Shown here in pieces: positions 33,381 to 42,297 of a stretch of 64,000 nucleotides of DNA (the first letter of the stretch is position 1; each line of letters begins with the position of its first letter). The stretch is from an uncultured Clostridium sp. Lineage in GTDB: Bacteria; Bacillota; Clostridia; TANB77; CAG-508. The notes beneath the pieces are model-generated. The model ran no database searches. It worked only from the letters and a program-made list of their open reading frames with translations, and was not told the DNA's origin. Position numbers and translations under genes: made by a program. The stretch lies in assembly GCA_948436975.1 (NCBI GenBank), contig CAOJJB010000008.1, positions 1-64,000 on the forward strand, in the 5' to 3' direction.

Positions 33381-34316
33381 TTATTCTAATATTTTAAATT
33401 CTACATTATGTGCAACAAATTTTCCTGTTTCTTCACTTCTTACAAATTCTGTTAAAGATTTTTCTAACGTTTCTGAATTTTGCTTTAAATCTGTTGTAAA
33501 ATATAATTTTATTTTTTCCATATCTAATTTATTTTTTATAATAATTTTAAATGTTTCTACCATATGCTTATCATCTTCACAAAGTAATATTAATTGTGGT
33601 CTTGTTTCATATCCTGAATCAAATTGTACAAAATTTTCTAAAAAATCTTTATATAATCTCATTCTGTCTGCAAATTTCTGTTCCCAATCATCTTCTCTTC
33701 TAACACATTCAAATATTAAACTTATTGATTTTCCAGCTTTTGATATTTTTACTTCTCCATGTCCTTTAAAAGTTTTTGCATTTACCTTGGCTGTTATTGG
33801 AGTTTTTACTTTATAAGTATCAAAATTTTTAGATTTCCTCATATATGCAATTATTACTTGATTTCCAGCCAATCTTTTCTTCATTAATGCAACTGGCTTT
33901 GTATTATCTGTTGGTTGCCATTTACATTCAACTTCTTTTGAAGTAAGTAAATATTTTCCCATTTTTTCCATACAATAAACTCTATATATTCCTTTTCCTT
34001 CTTCTGAAGTAAAGTAATATCTAGTTAATATTTTTGTTTTTACTAACTGCTCTAATTTAGTATTTAATTTATCTTGTGATTTTATTTCTACTCCTTGATG
34101 TTTAAGCATTTGAAATATTTGTCTTGATGTTAAAAATTCAAATTCATTTACTAAGTCTAATATTTTAAAATGTACATCTGATATATGTCCTAAGTTAATT
34201 TTATGGATAATTTGATTTATAGACACATATCCATCTTTTCCATCAAATGTCTTTATTTCTCCTTCTCTAATAGCGAATGGAGAAACGGTAGTTTTAATTT
34301 CTTGATCTTCTACCAT
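33381..34316 (-). CDS. Replication-relaxation-like winged-helix protein
   Basis: 311 residues. Residues ~45-110 form a winged helix (VHFKILDLVNEFEFLTSRQI, then LNTKLEQLVKTKILTRYYF). The later half (~135-270) is alpha/beta, with LIFECVRREDDWEQKFADRM and QLILLCEDDKH, as in the replication-relaxation (plasmid/ICE) family. Members of that family often sit beside VirD4/TraG genes on mobile elements. Here it is the first of several genes upstream of, and co-directional with, nothing conjugative. AAGGAGG precedes the ATG. The family label is from the overall pattern and is moderate. Confidence 0.6.
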   Translation of the reverse strand: MVEDQEIKTTVSPFAIREGEIKTFDGKDGYVSINQIIHKINLGHISDVHFKILDLVNEFEFLTSRQIFQMLKHQGVEIKSQDKLNTKLEQLVKTKILTRYYFTSEEGKGIYRVYCMEKMGKYLLTSKEVECKWQPTDNTKPVALMKKRLAGNQVIIAYMRKSKNFDTYKVKTPITAKVNAKTFKGHGEVKISKAGKSISLIFECVRREDDWEQKFADRMRLYKDFLENFVQFDSGYETRPQLILLCEDDKHMVETFKIIIKNKLDMEKIKLYFTTDLKQNSETLEKSLTEFVRSEETGKFVAHNVEFKILE

Positions 34317-34329
34317 TTAAAAAACCTCC

Positions 34330-35133
34330 TTATACAATTAAAAGCTTAATTTTCTTTCTATCTTTTATAATTTTTTTTATATATACTTTTACTTTTTGTC
34401 CATATTCTAATCCTTGCTTATATTCAGCAAGTCCAACTAGATTTGGTTTTAACTCTATAAAAATTCCATTTTTATATTTATCTGTTTCCTTAACTATTCC
34501 TTCTACAACAGTTTTTTCGTCATATTCTTTTATATTGTCTTCCCAATTCCCTAATAATTCTTTATATGATAAAACAATTTTGCTTTCTTCTTTATCAATA
34601 GATTTTATCATAACATTAATTTTTTGTCCAATGTAAAATCTTTCTTCTGGTGATTTTATTCTCGAAATAGAAATATCTTCAATATGAAGTAACCCTACTA
34701 CCCCTCCTCCAATTTCTACAAATGCACCAAAATTTCGCATATTTCTTATTATACCATTTACTATCATTCCTGGTTCTAATTCCTTTTTTGCCCATTCTAA
34801 TGCTTGTTTTTGTACATTTCTTCTAGAAAGTAATACATTTTCATTATTATAAATTTCTTTAACTTTAAATTGAACAAAATTATTAACTTTATTTTTACAT
34901 ATGTTGGGATTGCAAAAACCAAATTCATCTGTATTTATTTCTTCAACTTCATTTCGTGGTATTATTCCTTTTATATTATTCCCCAAATCTATATGTAAAT
35001 TATAATTTGAATCACAATTTTTTACATATCCTTGTAGAATTTCTCCACTTGAAAGTGCTTCATTTAAAATTTTATAATCTAGTTTATCGTTTGTTTCTAT
35101 CCAACCCTCAGGAATAAATTTTGGGTATTCCAT
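34330..35133 (-). CDS. S1-domain RNA-binding protein
   Basis: 267 residues with three S1 OB-fold repeats: ~30-100 (GEILQGYVKNCDSNYNLHID), ~118-190 (GMIVNGIIRNMRNFGAFVEI, GLLHIEDIS, the best-conserved) and ~205-265 (VVEGIVKETDKYKNGIFIEL). Like RpsA fragments and YabR-type proteins it should bind RNA and may act on translation. 28 bases after the pseudouridine synthase gene, in the same run of minus-strand genes. AGAGGAG precedes the ATG. Confidence 0.88.
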   Translation of the reverse strand: MEYPKFIPEGWIETNDKLDYKILNEALSSGEILQGYVKNCDSNYNLHIDLGNNIKGIIPRNEVEEINTDEFGFCNPNICKNKVNNFVQFKVKEIYNNENVLLSRRNVQKQALEWAKKELEPGMIVNGIIRNMRNFGAFVEIGGGVVGLLHIEDISISRIKSPEERFYIGQKINVMIKSIDKEESKIVLSYKELLGNWEDNIKEYDEKTVVEGIVKETDKYKNGIFIELKPNLVGLAEYKQGLEYGQKVKVYIKKIIKDRKKIKLLIV

Positions 35134-35161
35134 ATATTTTCTCCTCTTTCGTATAAAATAT

Positions 35162-35881
35162 TTATTTTAAGATTTGATTTACTTCTGATTTTTTTAAATA
35201 TCTCCAAGATCCTATCTTTAAATCTTTTACTCCTATATTTCCTATTTTAGCTCTATGTAAAGCTAATACTTTCTTACCTATTGTTTCACACATTTTCCTT
35301 ACTTGCCTATTTTTTCCTTCATGTATTGTAATTTCTAATCTAGATATATTTTTTTCTTTATCTATTTTTAAAATTTTTACTTTAGCTGGTTTAGTTTTGT
35401 ACTCTTCATCTATTATTACACCTTCTCTTAATTTTTCTATATCACTATCTAATACTATACCAAACAAAGTTACATTATAAGTTTTATTTATTTCATGTTT
35501 TGGATGTGTAACTTTATAAATAAAATCACCATCATCTGTTAAAATTAATGCTCCTGATGTATACATATCTAGTCTTCCAACAGGTACTATCCTTTTATCT
35601 GTTTCTATTAAATCTATTACAGTTTCTCTTTCAAATTGATCATGTGCACTAGTAACAATCCCAATTGGTTTATTTAATAATATATAAGTATATTCTTTAT
35701 TATTAGGTTTTATTACTTTTCCATTATACTCTATTTTATCTATTTCTGGGTTAACTTTTCTACCTAGCTTAGCAATTTCTCCATTTATTTTAATTTTTTT
35801 ATCTATTATTAATTCTTCACATTTTCTTCTAGATGCAATTCCATTTTCTGCTAAAAACTTTTGAAGTCTGATTTCACTCAT
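35162..35881 (-). CDS. rluB: Pseudouridine synthase, RsuA/RluB family
   Basis: 239 residues. An S4 domain at ~1-60 (RLQKFLAENGIASRRKCEELI), then the catalytic domain with GRLDMYTSGALILTDDG (the Asp is catalytic) and EGKNRQVRKMCETIGKKVLALHRAKIG-type end (split). Makes pseudouridine in 23S rRNA. Start overlaps the upstream rluD-like gene by 8 bases and follows GAGGGG. RsuA acting on 16S rRNA is the alternative specificity. Confidence 0.9.
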   Translation of the reverse strand: MSEIRLQKFLAENGIASRRKCEELIIDKKIKINGEIAKLGRKVNPEIDKIEYNGKVIKPNNKEYTYILLNKPIGIVTSAHDQFERETVIDLIETDKRIVPVGRLDMYTSGALILTDDGDFIYKVTHPKHEINKTYNVTLFGIVLDSDIEKLREGVIIDEEYKTKPAKVKILKIDKEKNISRLEITIHEGKNRQVRKMCETIGKKVLALHRAKIGNIGVKDLKIGSWRYLKKSEVNQILK

Positions 35882-36797
35882 TTTTTTCCCCTCTTAATTC
35901 CTGTAAAACCTTTTTAAAATATTCAGGTAAATCTGCTTTTAAAATCATATTTTGACTGGTGTCTGGATGATTAAATTCTAGTTGCATACTATGTAACATT
36001 TGCCCTTCAACTCCAAATGGATTTTTTCCATTTGAATATACATAATCTCCAACTATTGGATATCCTATTTGAGCTAAATGAACTCTTATTTGATGTGTTC
36101 TACCTGTTTCTATATTTACTTCCACTAGAGTATAGTTTTTAAATCTTTCTAATACTTTAATATGTGTTATTGCATTCTTACCTTTTTTTGAAACTGCCAT
36201 TTTAGTTCTATCTTTAGTGCTTCTAGCTATTGGCATATCTATAGTAGCTTGATTTTCTTTAATAACACCTCTTACTAAAGCTATATATGTCTTTTTTACT
36301 TCATGATTTTTTAATTGATCACTTATATTTATGTGAGATTTATCATTTTTTGCAATAATTAAAAGCCCAGATGTATCTTTATCTATTCTATGCACTATTC
36401 CTGGTCTTATTTCTCCTCCAATTCCTGATAAACTATCTTGACATTTTGCCATAACTGCATTTACTAAAGTCCCATCTGGATTTCCATTTCCAGGATGAAC
36501 TACTAATCCCTTCTGTTTATTTACTACCAGTATACTATTATCTTCATATACAATGTCTAATGGTATATTCTCAGCCTTTATTTCAACTTTTTTTGGTTCT
36601 TCTTTAATTATTGTAATTATATCATTTAAACATAATTTATATGAAGCTTTTGCTTTTTTATTATTTACTAATATATTTTCTTCTTCTATTAATCTTTGAA
36701 CTGCCATTCTAGATAAAGTTGTATCTTTTATACTTACTGCTTTATCTAATCTTATATTAACTAATTCATCATTTATCTTATATTCTTTCTTTTCCAT
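35874..36797 (-). CDS. rluD: Pseudouridine synthase, RluA/RluD family
   Basis: 307 residues, standard length. N-terminal S4 domain (VNIRLDKAV...MAVQRLIEEENILVN), catalytic GIVHRIDKDTSGLLIIAKND around 130-150, and a C-terminal TGRTHQIRVHLAQIGYPIVGD segment. Modifies helix 69 of 23S rRNA if true RluD; RluC/A paralogues cannot be excluded. Operon gene between tagA and rluB. GAGG precedes the ATG. Confidence 0.92.
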   Translation of the reverse strand: MEKKEYKINDELVNIRLDKAVSIKDTTLSRMAVQRLIEEENILVNNKKAKASYKLCLNDIITIIKEEPKKVEIKAENIPLDIVYEDNSILVVNKQKGLVVHPGNGNPDGTLVNAVMAKCQDSLSGIGGEIRPGIVHRIDKDTSGLLIIAKNDKSHINISDQLKNHEVKKTYIALVRGVIKENQATIDMPIARSTKDRTKMAVSKKGKNAITHIKVLERFKNYTLVEVNIETGRTHQIRVHLAQIGYPIVGDYVYSNGKNPFGVEGQMLHSMQLEFNHPDTSQNMILKADLPEYFKKVLQELRGEKNE

Positions 36798-36807
36798 TTA
36801 ACATCCT

Positions 36808-37563
36808 CTATTTGTCAAATTTTCCTTTAGTTATATCTTTTGTAAAAATTATTTTTACTAAATATATTGGCAATACCATCATTCTTGTTATTCTTGTTGG
36901 TTGCAAAATTAATCTCCATAACCATTCAATACATAATTTTTGAATTATTTTAGGAGCTCTTTTTATTTTCCCAGCTTCATAATCAAAAGTACCTCCTTGA
37001 CCTGCCGCAATATCTACTTGTAATTCATTTTTATGTTTAGATATCCACTTCTCTTGTAGCGGAGCTCCCATTGCCACAAATAATACATTTGGTTTTAGTT
37101 CATTTATCTCTTTTATAACATCCTCTTCTGAATGTTGTTTAAAAAAGCCCTCATGATATCCTATAATTTTTATATTTGGATAATCTTTTTTTAATTTCTC
37201 TACTGCTAGCTTCGGAATATTATCTTCTCCACCAAGCATATAAAAAGTCCATCCTTCTCTTTCTCCAATTTCTAACACTTTTCTAAAATATGCTTGTCCT
37301 GGTATACGTTCTTTAAACTGTTTTTTTTGTAATTTACCACCAATCATAACTCCAACACTATCTGGAGTTGCTAATTCTGCATTTTTTAAAATATTATAAA
37401 ATTCTTTATCTTTTTGTGCTAACATTATAAATTCTGTGTTTGGAGCTACTACTATTTTACATGTTTTATTACTTTTTTCTATTAAATCTTTTGTTATATC
37501 CCCTGCTTCATTAATATCTATATTATCAATATCAATTCCTAATATTCTAACTGTATTACGCAA
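36808..37563 (-). CDS. tagA: WecG/TagA/CpsF family glycosyltransferase
   Basis: 251 residues, membrane-associated at the inner face. APNTEFIMLAQKDKEF and TPDSVGVMIGGKL near the start, WTFYMLGGEDNIPKLA, then FVAMGAPLQEKWISKHKNEL and AAGQGGTFDYEAGKIKRAP, the family signature. The C terminus WLWRLILQPTRITRMMVLP anchors it to membrane. It adds N-acetylmannosaminyl or a related residue to a lipid-linked precursor in teichoic acid or polysaccharide synthesis. Start is TTG at 37563, after GAGGTG. Confidence 0.9.
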   Translation of the reverse strand: MRNTVRILGIDIDNIDINEAGDITKDLIEKSNKTCKIVVAPNTEFIMLAQKDKEFYNILKNAELATPDSVGVMIGGKLQKKQFKERIPGQAYFRKVLEIGEREGWTFYMLGGEDNIPKLAVEKLKKDYPNIKIIGYHEGFFKQHSEEDVIKEINELKPNVLFVAMGAPLQEKWISKHKNELQVDIAAGQGGTFDYEAGKIKRAPKIIQKLCIEWLWRLILQPTRITRMMVLPIYLVKIIFTKDITKGKFDK

Positions 37564-37573
37564 AATTACACCT

Positions 37574-38017
37574 CTATTTTCTTGAAAAATCTATTAAAAA
37601 TATTATTATTAATATCCAACCTGTTACTATACACAAATCTGCTAAATTAAAGTTTGGTATTTTGTATATTCTTATAAAATCAAGTATACTTCCTCTGAAA
37701 ATTCTATCTATTAAATTACTAATTGCACCACCTAAAACCATAGCTATTGCAATTGCTGTTTTAGTATCTATTCTTTCTAACTGATTTTTAATAAATCTTA
37801 TTATTATTATTAAAACAAATACTGAAAGAAAAATATTCCTTAAATTCCCATCATTAAATCCGAAAGCCATTCCTGTATTATTTACAATTTCTAATTTAAA
37901 ATACTCATTTCCTAATGGTTCTGATAATAAGTTAGAAACTAAAATCTTACTAATTTGATCTATTATTATTAAAATAGCTACTATAATAACTATTAATTTT
38001 ACAATTTTATTTTTCAA
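37574..38017 (-). CDS. lspA: Lipoprotein signal peptidase II
   Basis: 147 residues with four membrane segments. Catalytic aspartates in NLIDRIFRGSILDFI and IPNFNLADLCIVTGW, plus NNTGMAFGF, all typical. Cleaves the signal of prolipoproteins after lipidation. TTG start at 38017 after GGAGG. It lies 10 bases before tagA. Confidence 0.95.
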   Translation of the reverse strand: MKNKIVKLIVIIVAILIIIDQISKILVSNLLSEPLGNEYFKLEIVNNTGMAFGFNDGNLRNIFLSVFVLIIIIRFIKNQLERIDTKTAIAIAMVLGGAISNLIDRIFRGSILDFIRIYKIPNFNLADLCIVTGWILIIIFLIDFSRK

Positions 38018-38039
38018 AATTATCCTCCAAAAATTTTTT

Positions 38040-39809
38040 TTAATTTTGAACTTTTGATTTTGTTAGTTTTTCAAAAATCTTAAAATTTCCCTCATTATAT
38101 AATTCTTTATAATCTGAATCACTTTCTAAAATCATTGCTAATTTTGAATTTTGATATAAAATTATATGTGTTATTCCATACTCTTTAAATTTTGTTTTAT
38201 AATCTGTAGCTAACCCTGCAACATTTAAAGCATCTGAAAATATATCTCTACCATCATATTTTTTAGTTTCTTTATTATAAGTTCCATTAAATTCTGGTGA
38301 GTATAAATCACATCTTGAATCTATAAATACAGGTATTCCTCTAAATAATAAATAACTTCCATAATTATATTCATTAAATAATTTTATATTTTTAACATCT
38401 AAGTTTTCTAAAATCCAATCTGAAGCTTCTACAGGATATGATGATGTATCTATATAATCATTACTTAAAGTAGGTTTCACTATATTTGTACTCCATATTA
38501 CAAACAAACATACTATAACTATTGTTCCAAACCAATTTGTTATAAATTTTTCTATTTTTCTAAATGTTTCTTTATCATATTTTTCTACTAATTCTGCTAT
38601 TAAGTATGCTAGTATTGGACCGCAAAAAATAGCAAACATTGAAACTTGTCTTCTAGATTTAAATGATAAATATGTTAGTCCACCTAACATAAATAAATCA
38701 GCAAGCTTTATTTTAGAATCTGTAAATATTAATACTAATAAGAAAATAATTACTGCAAAACAAAACTCTGTATTTTCAATTAATGTAAGTGGTAAATGTT
38801 CATTAATTGAGTCTGTTGTATTCCCTTTCATTGTTTTATATAAATAAGTGAATGCTCCATCTCCTGCTGGATTTATAAATCCTGTAAAAATTGCCACTCC
38901 TATTATTGCTATTAGTAATAATACAACATAATTTTTTTCTGACTTTATTTTATAAGGATTATCTCGTAATTTTTTTATTTTTTTATTTCTTTCATTTACT
39001 TTATCTATAATTTTTTGAATATTCTCATCAATTTTTACTTTTTTTTCTTCTTTTTTAGTAATTTTTTTTGTTATATTTAAAAATAGCTTTTTTATTCTAA
39101 ACCAAATATTTAAGTCTTCTAAAACTAATACAAAGTATTCTCCTATATATGGTAAGAAAAGTACAAAGTAAAATGGCCATACTGCACAATGTAAATTAGC
39201 TATTAATAATGGTATAATTACTAATATTATTGCATATCTTTTTTTCTTTGTTTCTAAAAATTTTTCTATACAAAAAACAGTCCATACAAATAATATAAAA
39301 GTTACTAATTGTGCTCTAGCTGCAATAAATGATTTTATTAAATACATTACACCTAAAGTTACTACAAATGATACTACTTTGTTCTTTGATTTTTTATTAC
39401 TTAGTATATATACTGATATTCCTAATATTGCACTTAAAATCATTGTTGATGCATAAATTCCAGCTTGTCCAAAATTATTATAAATTATATACATTCCTAA
39501 ATCATAAAGCCAATGTGGATATGAATATGGTAATTCATGCATAGAATATAAATCTGTTGTTAAATCTGAAATTCCATTATTATATATATAATCTCCTATT
39601 GTTACTGTATAGAATGTGTCGTTTTGTAGAGTTTTTGGTGATATAGCTGCACATAACATAGCTATACATACTATTGCTATAATATGAAATATTACATTTT
39701 TTCTTTTTTCTTTTTTTGTATTTTTCTGATTTTCTTCTATATTATTATTCAAATTATTTTCTTCTGATTCTTGGAATTCTTTTAAATATTGTTCACTATT
39801 ATTTTCCAT
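38040..39809 (-). CDS. Polytopic membrane protein, GT-C-like
   Basis: 589 residues. An acidic, Asn/Glu-rich cytoplasmic N terminus (~40 residues) precedes 10 or so membrane segments. The first outer loop holds NDTFYTVTIGDYIYNNG and PYSYPHWLYDLGMYIIYNNFGQ, recalling the acidic first loop of GT-C glycosyltransferases and related uncharacterised clostridial proteins. The last ~150 residues form a soluble outer domain (GIPVFIDSRCDLYSPEFNGT, YGITHIILYQNSKLAMIL). AAGGAG precedes the ATG. It lies just before lspA. Sugar transfer is likely but not proven. Confidence 0.7.
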   Translation of the reverse strand: MENNSEQYLKEFQESEENNLNNNIEENQKNTKKEKRKNVIFHIIAIVCIAMLCAAISPKTLQNDTFYTVTIGDYIYNNGISDLTTDLYSMHELPYSYPHWLYDLGMYIIYNNFGQAGIYASTMILSAILGISVYILSNKKSKNKVVSFVVTLGVMYLIKSFIAARAQLVTFILFVWTVFCIEKFLETKKKRYAIILVIIPLLIANLHCAVWPFYFVLFLPYIGEYFVLVLEDLNIWFRIKKLFLNITKKITKKEEKKVKIDENIQKIIDKVNERNKKIKKLRDNPYKIKSEKNYVVLLLIAIIGVAIFTGFINPAGDGAFTYLYKTMKGNTTDSINEHLPLTLIENTEFCFAVIIFLLVLIFTDSKIKLADLFMLGGLTYLSFKSRRQVSMFAIFCGPILAYLIAELVEKYDKETFRKIEKFITNWFGTIVIVCLFVIWSTNIVKPTLSNDYIDTSSYPVEASDWILENLDVKNIKLFNEYNYGSYLLFRGIPVFIDSRCDLYSPEFNGTYNKETKKYDGRDIFSDALNVAGLATDYKTKFKEYGITHIILYQNSKLAMILESDSDYKELYNEGNFKIFEKLTKSKVQN

Positions 39810-39899
39810 TGTTACTCCTTCTATGAAATCAAATTTATTGAATTATATCAAATAAGTAAAAAAAAATATATACTTTTATATAAAAAACTTAAATTTTAA

Positions 39900-39945
39900 A
39901 ATAAAAACGCCCACATACCAACTTCTGTTAGCACATGGGCATTAT
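39900..39945 (-). terminator. Terminator of the SSB-like gene
   Basis: Minus-strand GCCCATGTGCTAAC pairs with GTTGGTATGTGGGC (with G-U pairs), loop AGAA, followed by GTTTTTATTTT. Confidence 0.8.
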
Positions 39946-39985
39946 ATAATTTGCTAAAATTTATATAAATTAATTTATATCATTA

Positions 39986-40654
39986 TTAAACTACTTGCTC
40001 TTCTTCTGTTTCTTGTTCTTCATTATTTACTATTTCCATACTTGCAATTGAAACTTCATAAGCAACTCTTGTTTCAGATGTTCCATCTTCAAATTTTTTC
40101 TCATATGTTCTAGATTGTACTCTTCCTGTAACTTTTACTTCTGTTCCAACTTCCATATTTTGACAAAATCTTGCATTTCTTCCCCAAGCTATACTTGGTA
40201 TGTAGTCAGATTTATTATATGCTCTGTTAACAGCTAATAATACATCTGCAATTTCTCTTCCAAATGGTGTTTGTCTGTATATAGGTTTTTTACATACATA
40301 ACCTATTAAAATAACTTCATTAGTTATTTCGTCCTTTTCTTCTTCAGATTGTTCCATTTCTTTAATCTCTTTTGCAAATACTGTTAAAACTAACCTATTT
40401 CTTTCATTTTCATAATTATTATAAGATCTAAATTGACCCTCTACTGTAACTTTTCTACCTATTTCTATATTTAATCCAGTTAATAATCTTTCTGATATTG
40501 TAATTGGTATAATATCAACTGTTGAACTTAATCTAATAACTTCTAGATTAAATACATAGAATTTTTCTCCATAAATTTCATGACTGTAACTTTTTTCACT
40601 TACTATTTTTCCAACTAATACTAAGTGATTATTCTCTGAATAATTTGTATTCAA
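39986..40654 (-). CDS. Single-stranded DNA-binding protein with two OB folds
   Basis: 222 residues, two tandem SSB-type OB domains: ~8-100 (NHLVLVGKIVSEKSYSHEIY, VTVEGQFRSYNN) and ~115-210 (NEVILIGYVCKKPIYRQTPF, ADVLLAVNRAYNKSDYIPSI, KVTGRVQSRTY). Ordinary SSB has one domain per chain and an acidic DDDIPF-like tail; here the tail is acidic but different (NNEEQETEEEQVV). TTG start at 40654 after GGAGG. Single gene with its own promoter and terminator. Probably a special-purpose SSB, possibly dimeric. Confidence 0.82.
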   Translation of the reverse strand: MNTNYSENNHLVLVGKIVSEKSYSHEIYGEKFYVFNLEVIRLSSTVDIIPITISERLLTGLNIEIGRKVTVEGQFRSYNNYENERNRLVLTVFAKEIKEMEQSEEEKDEITNEVILIGYVCKKPIYRQTPFGREIADVLLAVNRAYNKSDYIPSIAWGRNARFCQNMEVGTEVKVTGRVQSRTYEKKFEDGTSETRVAYEVSIASMEIVNNEEQETEEEQVV

Positions 40655-40735
40655 TTTTAATTCCTCCTTAAAATTTATCTACTGTATTCTTCATATAATG
40701 TGTATATTTCCTGTTTTTCTCATAAAAACAATTAT

Positions 40736-40764
40736 ATTATAACATATATATCTTTTTTTGTCTA
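40736..40764 (-). promoter_or_regulatory. Promoter of the SSB-like gene
   Basis: Minus strand -35 TAGACA (40759-40764), 17-base spacer, -10 TATAAT (40736-40741). Confidence 0.75.
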
Positions 40765-40871
40765 CATAAAATTGGAAACTTTTCTTTTTTTTGACATTTT
40801 TTCATTTTATTTACTGCCTTTTTATTGTTTTTATTATCATAAGTATGTCAACTTATTATATGCAACCATCT

Positions 40872-42233
40872 TTAATTTATGTCAATTACATATTTTTTAA
40901 ATAAATTACCTCTTTCTTTAAAACTCTTAAAATAACCATAACTTGAAGCTGCTGGTGATAACAAACATACTGTATCTTTCTTTGTAACTCTTTTGGCTAT
41001 CAAAACAGCCTTTTCTAGATCCTCCACTAATACAATATTTTTATTAGTATTTTCTAAAGCATTTTTTATAAATTCTCCTGTTTTTGGCAAACAAATAATA
41101 TTTTCTATTATACTACTTTTTAAAACTTCAATTAATTTAGTTAAATCTACTCCTCTATCTTTTCCACCAACAATAATTGTATTAATATTTTTTATTGTGT
41201 TTATATCATTTATAGTAGCCTCTGGAATTGTTGCTATTGAATTATTATAAAAATCTACTCCATTAATATTACCTACAAATTCCATTCTATGTTCTAATGG
41301 CTTAAATTTTTTTATTGAATTGACTGTTTCATCAACTTTTAAATTTAAAATATCACATACCCCAAAAACAAACATTATATTTTGAATATTGTGCATCCCT
41401 TTCAAATTTATATTTTCATTAATATCCATCATTGGTTGGTTATTACAATATATGATATTATTTCTTAAAAATACCCTATTTTTAACTTTAGGCTCATCTT
41501 TTATTGAAACAGCATAATCATTTTTTTTGTATACAAACTCATATTCTTTCATAAATTTATTATCAAAATTATAAATTAAAAAATTGCTATCTTTTTGATA
41601 TTTTGCCATATTAAATTTGGCCTCAATATATTTACCTAAATTTTTATAATGGTCTAAATGTTCTTCAAAAATATTTAAAATTATTCCAATATTAGTTGAC
41701 ATTCTTATAAATTCTAAAGCATGTGAAGAAACTTCTATAACTACAATACTATTCTCAGATATATGTTCAATATCATTAAAAATAGGAGTTCCAATATTTC
41801 CTAAAAGATATGCATCTTTTCCTTGATCTATTAATACTTTATATATAAGTGAACTTGTTGTACTTTTTCCTTTAGTTCCAGTTACTCCAATTGTATAAGT
41901 ATTTATAAATTCTAAAAATAACTCTAATTGACTTGTTATTTTATCTTTAAATTTTAATATATCAATATCTTTTAATGAAATTCCTGGTGCTTTTATTATT
42001 ACATCATATTCTTCTATTCCATTTAAGTAATTATCTCCTAAAGATATTTCTACATATGGGTCCTCGATAAGTTCAATTTTATTTTCAAGTAAATCTATAT
42101 CTTTATCTGCTATAAATAAACATTTTTCTGGAAAATTTCTTCTTAAAAATCTATAACTTGATTCTCCTTCTATTCCAAAACCAAGTATTAATATTTTTTT
42201 ATTTTCTAAATAATTTAATAATTCTTTTAACAT
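40872..42233 (-). CDS. murD: MurD-type UDP-MurNAc-L-alanine:glutamate ligase
   Basis: 453 residues. Mur ligase in cell wall precursor synthesis. N-terminal Rossmann-like domain with KILILGFGIEGESSYRFL, ATP site IGVTGTKGKSTTSSLIYKVL (~107-126), central ILNIFEEHLDHYKN, HNIQNIMFVFG and LEHRMEFV, and C-terminal VGGKDRGVDLTKL and LLSPAASSYGYFKSFKERG. Start at 42233 (MLKELLNYL); the frame is open 27 codons more but would overlap the murL-like gene. It directly follows that gene, so it may be the MurD2 form that adds L-Glu rather than D-Glu (inference). Confidence 0.9.
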   Translation of the reverse strand: MLKELLNYLENKKILILGFGIEGESSYRFLRRNFPEKCLFIADKDIDLLENKIELIEDPYVEISLGDNYLNGIEEYDVIIKAPGISLKDIDILKFKDKITSQLELFLEFINTYTIGVTGTKGKSTTSSLIYKVLIDQGKDAYLLGNIGTPIFNDIEHISENSIVVIEVSSHALEFIRMSTNIGIILNIFEEHLDHYKNLGKYIEAKFNMAKYQKDSNFLIYNFDNKFMKEYEFVYKKNDYAVSIKDEPKVKNRVFLRNNIIYCNNQPMMDINENINLKGMHNIQNIMFVFGVCDILNLKVDETVNSIKKFKPLEHRMEFVGNINGVDFYNNSIATIPEATINDINTIKNINTIIVGGKDRGVDLTKLIEVLKSSIIENIICLPKTGEFIKNALENTNKNIVLVEDLEKAVLIAKRVTKKDTVCLLSPAASSYGYFKSFKERGNLFKKYVIDIN

Positions 42234-42297
42234 AATTTTTTCTTCTTTCAACAAAATTATAATATTCAATAAATAAAATTTATTAATAAATAATTTA

